The notes beneath the pieces are model-generated. The model was given only the letters and a program-made list of their open reading frames with translations, made no database searches and was not told where the DNA came from. Shown here in pieces: positions 6,661-7,756 of a stretch of 7,756 nucleotides of DNA. The stretch spans positions 1-7,756 of the forward strand of contig CAWVWF010000168.1 of assembly GCA_963933885.1 (NCBI GenBank), written 5' to 3'. This DNA is from CAWVWF01 sp963933885 (lineage in GTDB: Bacteria; Bacteroidota; Bacteroidia; Flavobacteriales_C; GCA-002722245). The stretch's first letter is position 1, and every line of letters begins with the position of its first letter. The translations under genes and the position numbers were made by a program.

Positions 6661-6693
6661 AAAACCATCAATAATTATTGATGGTTTTTTTTT
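6661..6693 (+). terminator. Intrinsic terminator after the RHH gene
   Basis: AAAACCATCAATA and its exact complement TATTGATGGTTTT lie back to back around a central AT, making a perfect 28 bp palindrome (6661-6688), followed by T continuing to 6693 (nine T in all). The RNA hairpin would keep an 11-12 bp stem after a small loop opens. On the other strand the palindrome is followed by TTTTC and TTTTG, so it might also stop transcripts from the right. Confidence 0.9.
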
Positions 6694-6723
6694 GTTCTTT
6701 AATTTAATCTATAAAACAATCTT

Positions 6724-7284
6724 TTGAATACGTTTCAAAAAACATTAAATACCTGGACTGAAAAGGCAGAAAACCTAGAGTTAAAAACCAAAGTTTAATA
6801 CACTAATGCAATAAGTGTTTTTACAATAATTTTCCACTTCATTATTCTAGCTGTAAACTCAGATCTGACACAGTTTTCAATTTCAGTATCTCATTCATTA
6901 ATTCTCATCTGCTCTTTACTTTTTAATAAGTTTGGTTTTTTCACCATTGGAAGATTTTTAATTGCAATTGGAAGTATTTACTTCGTGAACAATCTTGCAT
7001 TAATCTGGGGTGAGGACTCTATGTGTCAATACATACTCTTTCCAATTATACTTTTACCATTAATGATATACAGCAAACATGAACTAGATTCTATACTACA
7101 GTTCATAGCCATCATAATTGCCGATTGGTTTGTCGTAGATCAAATCTACGTCAATACTACATCTTGGTATGAAATGGGAGAAGCCACCTTCTTAATTCAA
7201 TCTGTAATTATCTTTTTAATTTTCTCTTGGACTATTTCGTTGCTATTATTTATATCAAGTAACGCTACATTCGGTAAAGAATAG
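6724..7284 (+). pseudogene. Remnant of a six-helix membrane sensor module with an in-frame stop
   Basis: One frame carries protein-like sequence on both sides of a TAA at 6796-6798. Before it, from a TTG at 6724, are 24 polar residues (NTFQKTLNTWTEKAENLELK). After it come 161 residues with six hydrophobic segments, at about FTIIFHFIILAV, SVSHSLILICSLLF, FLIAIGSIYFVNNLALIW, YILFPIILLPLMIY, LQFIAIIIADWFVV and LIQSVIIFLIFSWTISLLLF. No ATG occurs in frame. The first GTG (6985) falls inside the third helix and would leave an incomplete bundle. The pattern (polar N-terminus, six helices, 'GEDS..QYILFPI' between helices 3 and 4) resembles N-terminal membrane domains of Bacteroidota histidine kinases or nucleotide cyclases, recalled without a search. 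No such output domain follows; the frame ends at TAG 7282-7284. I read this as a truncated, nonsense-mutated relic. A short functional protein started at a non-ATG codon is less likely. Confidence 0.55.
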
Positions 7285-7756
7285 GAAATAAAATTAGCTG
7301 ACTACTATAAAGCTTTTTACACTCATTCGATAGTTTAGCTAATTTCCGCCTTTCTAACTGGCTCACCTTTTCATATGTTAAACTAGTATTCCCCATATAA
7401 AGTCTTGGAACCAATGCATACCCCCAACTAATAGCATTATAGTACAAACCTCCTTTCCATAAATTAACAACAGCCAATACAGAACCTGGAACCAAAATCA
7501 TAGAACCTAAGCCGTTATAAACATCACCAGTTAACATTGTACCAAAACCAGGAAAAAGAGTACTTGCTATGATATAGCCCTTTTTATGAGGTAGAATGTA
7601 ATTAGTGAGTTCTCGTAAGCAATCCATACATTTAAAGCTTGAATCATTTACATATTCAGAATAAAAATTGGAATATGTTAAACTATCAATTTCAGACTTG
7701 ATTAAAAGCCCTAAAATTTTAACGCTATTAGTCGTGTCTTTTGATTCATTTACATA
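7265..7756 (-). CDS. Uncharacterised membrane protein, C-terminal part (5' end outside window)
   Basis: The frame is open from the right edge to TAG at 7265-7267, giving 163 residues with the real start outside. An ATG at 7627 lies mid-protein and is not a convincing start, because equally good coding sequence precedes it. Visible parts: a polar helical stretch (residues 1-42), a C-x-x-C pair (FKCMDC, 43-46 from the edge), then a hydrophobic hairpin with ASTLFPGFGTMLTGDVYNGL, a second hydrophobic stretch MILVPGSVLAVVNLW, and YYNAISWGYALVPRLYMGN, and a charged C-terminal tail. The 'PGxG..GD...GL' and 'Y.GN' pattern recalls the C-terminal membrane hairpin of a common Bacteroidota family of unknown function, from memory and unchecked. 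The 3' end overlaps the membrane remnant on the opposite strand by 20 bp. Confidence 0.75.
   Translation of the reverse strand, partial: YVNESKDTTNSVKILGLLIKSEIDSLTYSNFYSEYVNDSSFKCMDCLRELTNYILPHKKGYIIASTLFPGFGTMLTGDVYNGLGSMILVPGSVLAVVNLWKGGLYYNAISWGYALVPRLYMGNTSLTYEKVSQLERRKLAKLSNECKKLYSSQLILFPILYRM

Noticed and set aside
6985..7284. Intact 99-residue gene starting at GTG 6985
   Set aside because: The start falls within the third hydrophobic segment, and protein-like sequence in the same frame continues upstream to 6799 and beyond the stop to 6724.
7625..7627. ATG at 7627 as the start of the right-edge membrane protein
   Set aside because: The frame stays open to the window edge with sensible protein sequence, including a C-x-x-C pair that spans the ATG.

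Overview
The window looks like a chromosomal segment from an AT-rich member of the Bacteroidota, most likely a marine or freshwater Flavobacteriales-type organism. I infer this from four things: the low GC content, the absence of Shine-Dalgarno sites, signal peptides ending in the 'GFSQ' style, and a giant secreted protein made of Ig/PKD-like and SprB-like modules, as carried by gliding and type IX secretion (T9SS) bacteria. No tRNA, rRNA, insertion sequence or CRISPR array is visible.

Layout. (1) Positions 1-4654, minus strand: the first 1551 residues of a very large secreted multidomain protein whose C-terminus lies left of the window. It has a signal peptide, an N-terminal region with lysozyme/lytic-transglycosylase-like motifs, an Ig-like module, a SprB-like module, an unclassified segment, and then a train of about 70-residue Ig-like repeats (eight with a common 'LGNDT-x-I-C' opening). 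(2) 4844-5389, minus: a thiol peroxidase of the glutathione peroxidase family with the two cysteines of thioredoxin-dependent members. (3) 5484-6362, plus: a secreted MORN-variant (YwqK-like) repeat protein, divergent from the peroxidase across a 94 bp promoter region that contains a perfect 6 bp inverted repeat. (4) 6489-6617, plus: a 42-residue ribbon-helix-helix DNA-binding protein. It is preceded by three 10-bp-phased GTAA repeats (a likely operator) and followed by a perfect 28 bp palindromic intrinsic terminator. (5) 6724-7284, plus: a six-helix membrane sensor-like module with no ATG start, an in-frame stop near its 5' end and no output domain, best read as a decaying remnant. (6) 7265-7756, minus: the C-terminal 163 residues of an uncharacterised membrane protein, overlapping the remnant tail-to-tail by 20 bp.

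The genes do not form one operon or pathway. Each has its own flanking non-coding DNA. Two observations deserve most attention: the apparent peptidoglycan- or glycan-cleaving domain at the head of an adhesin-like repeat protein, and the tiny solitary RHH regulator with helically phased repeats on both sides of its gene.
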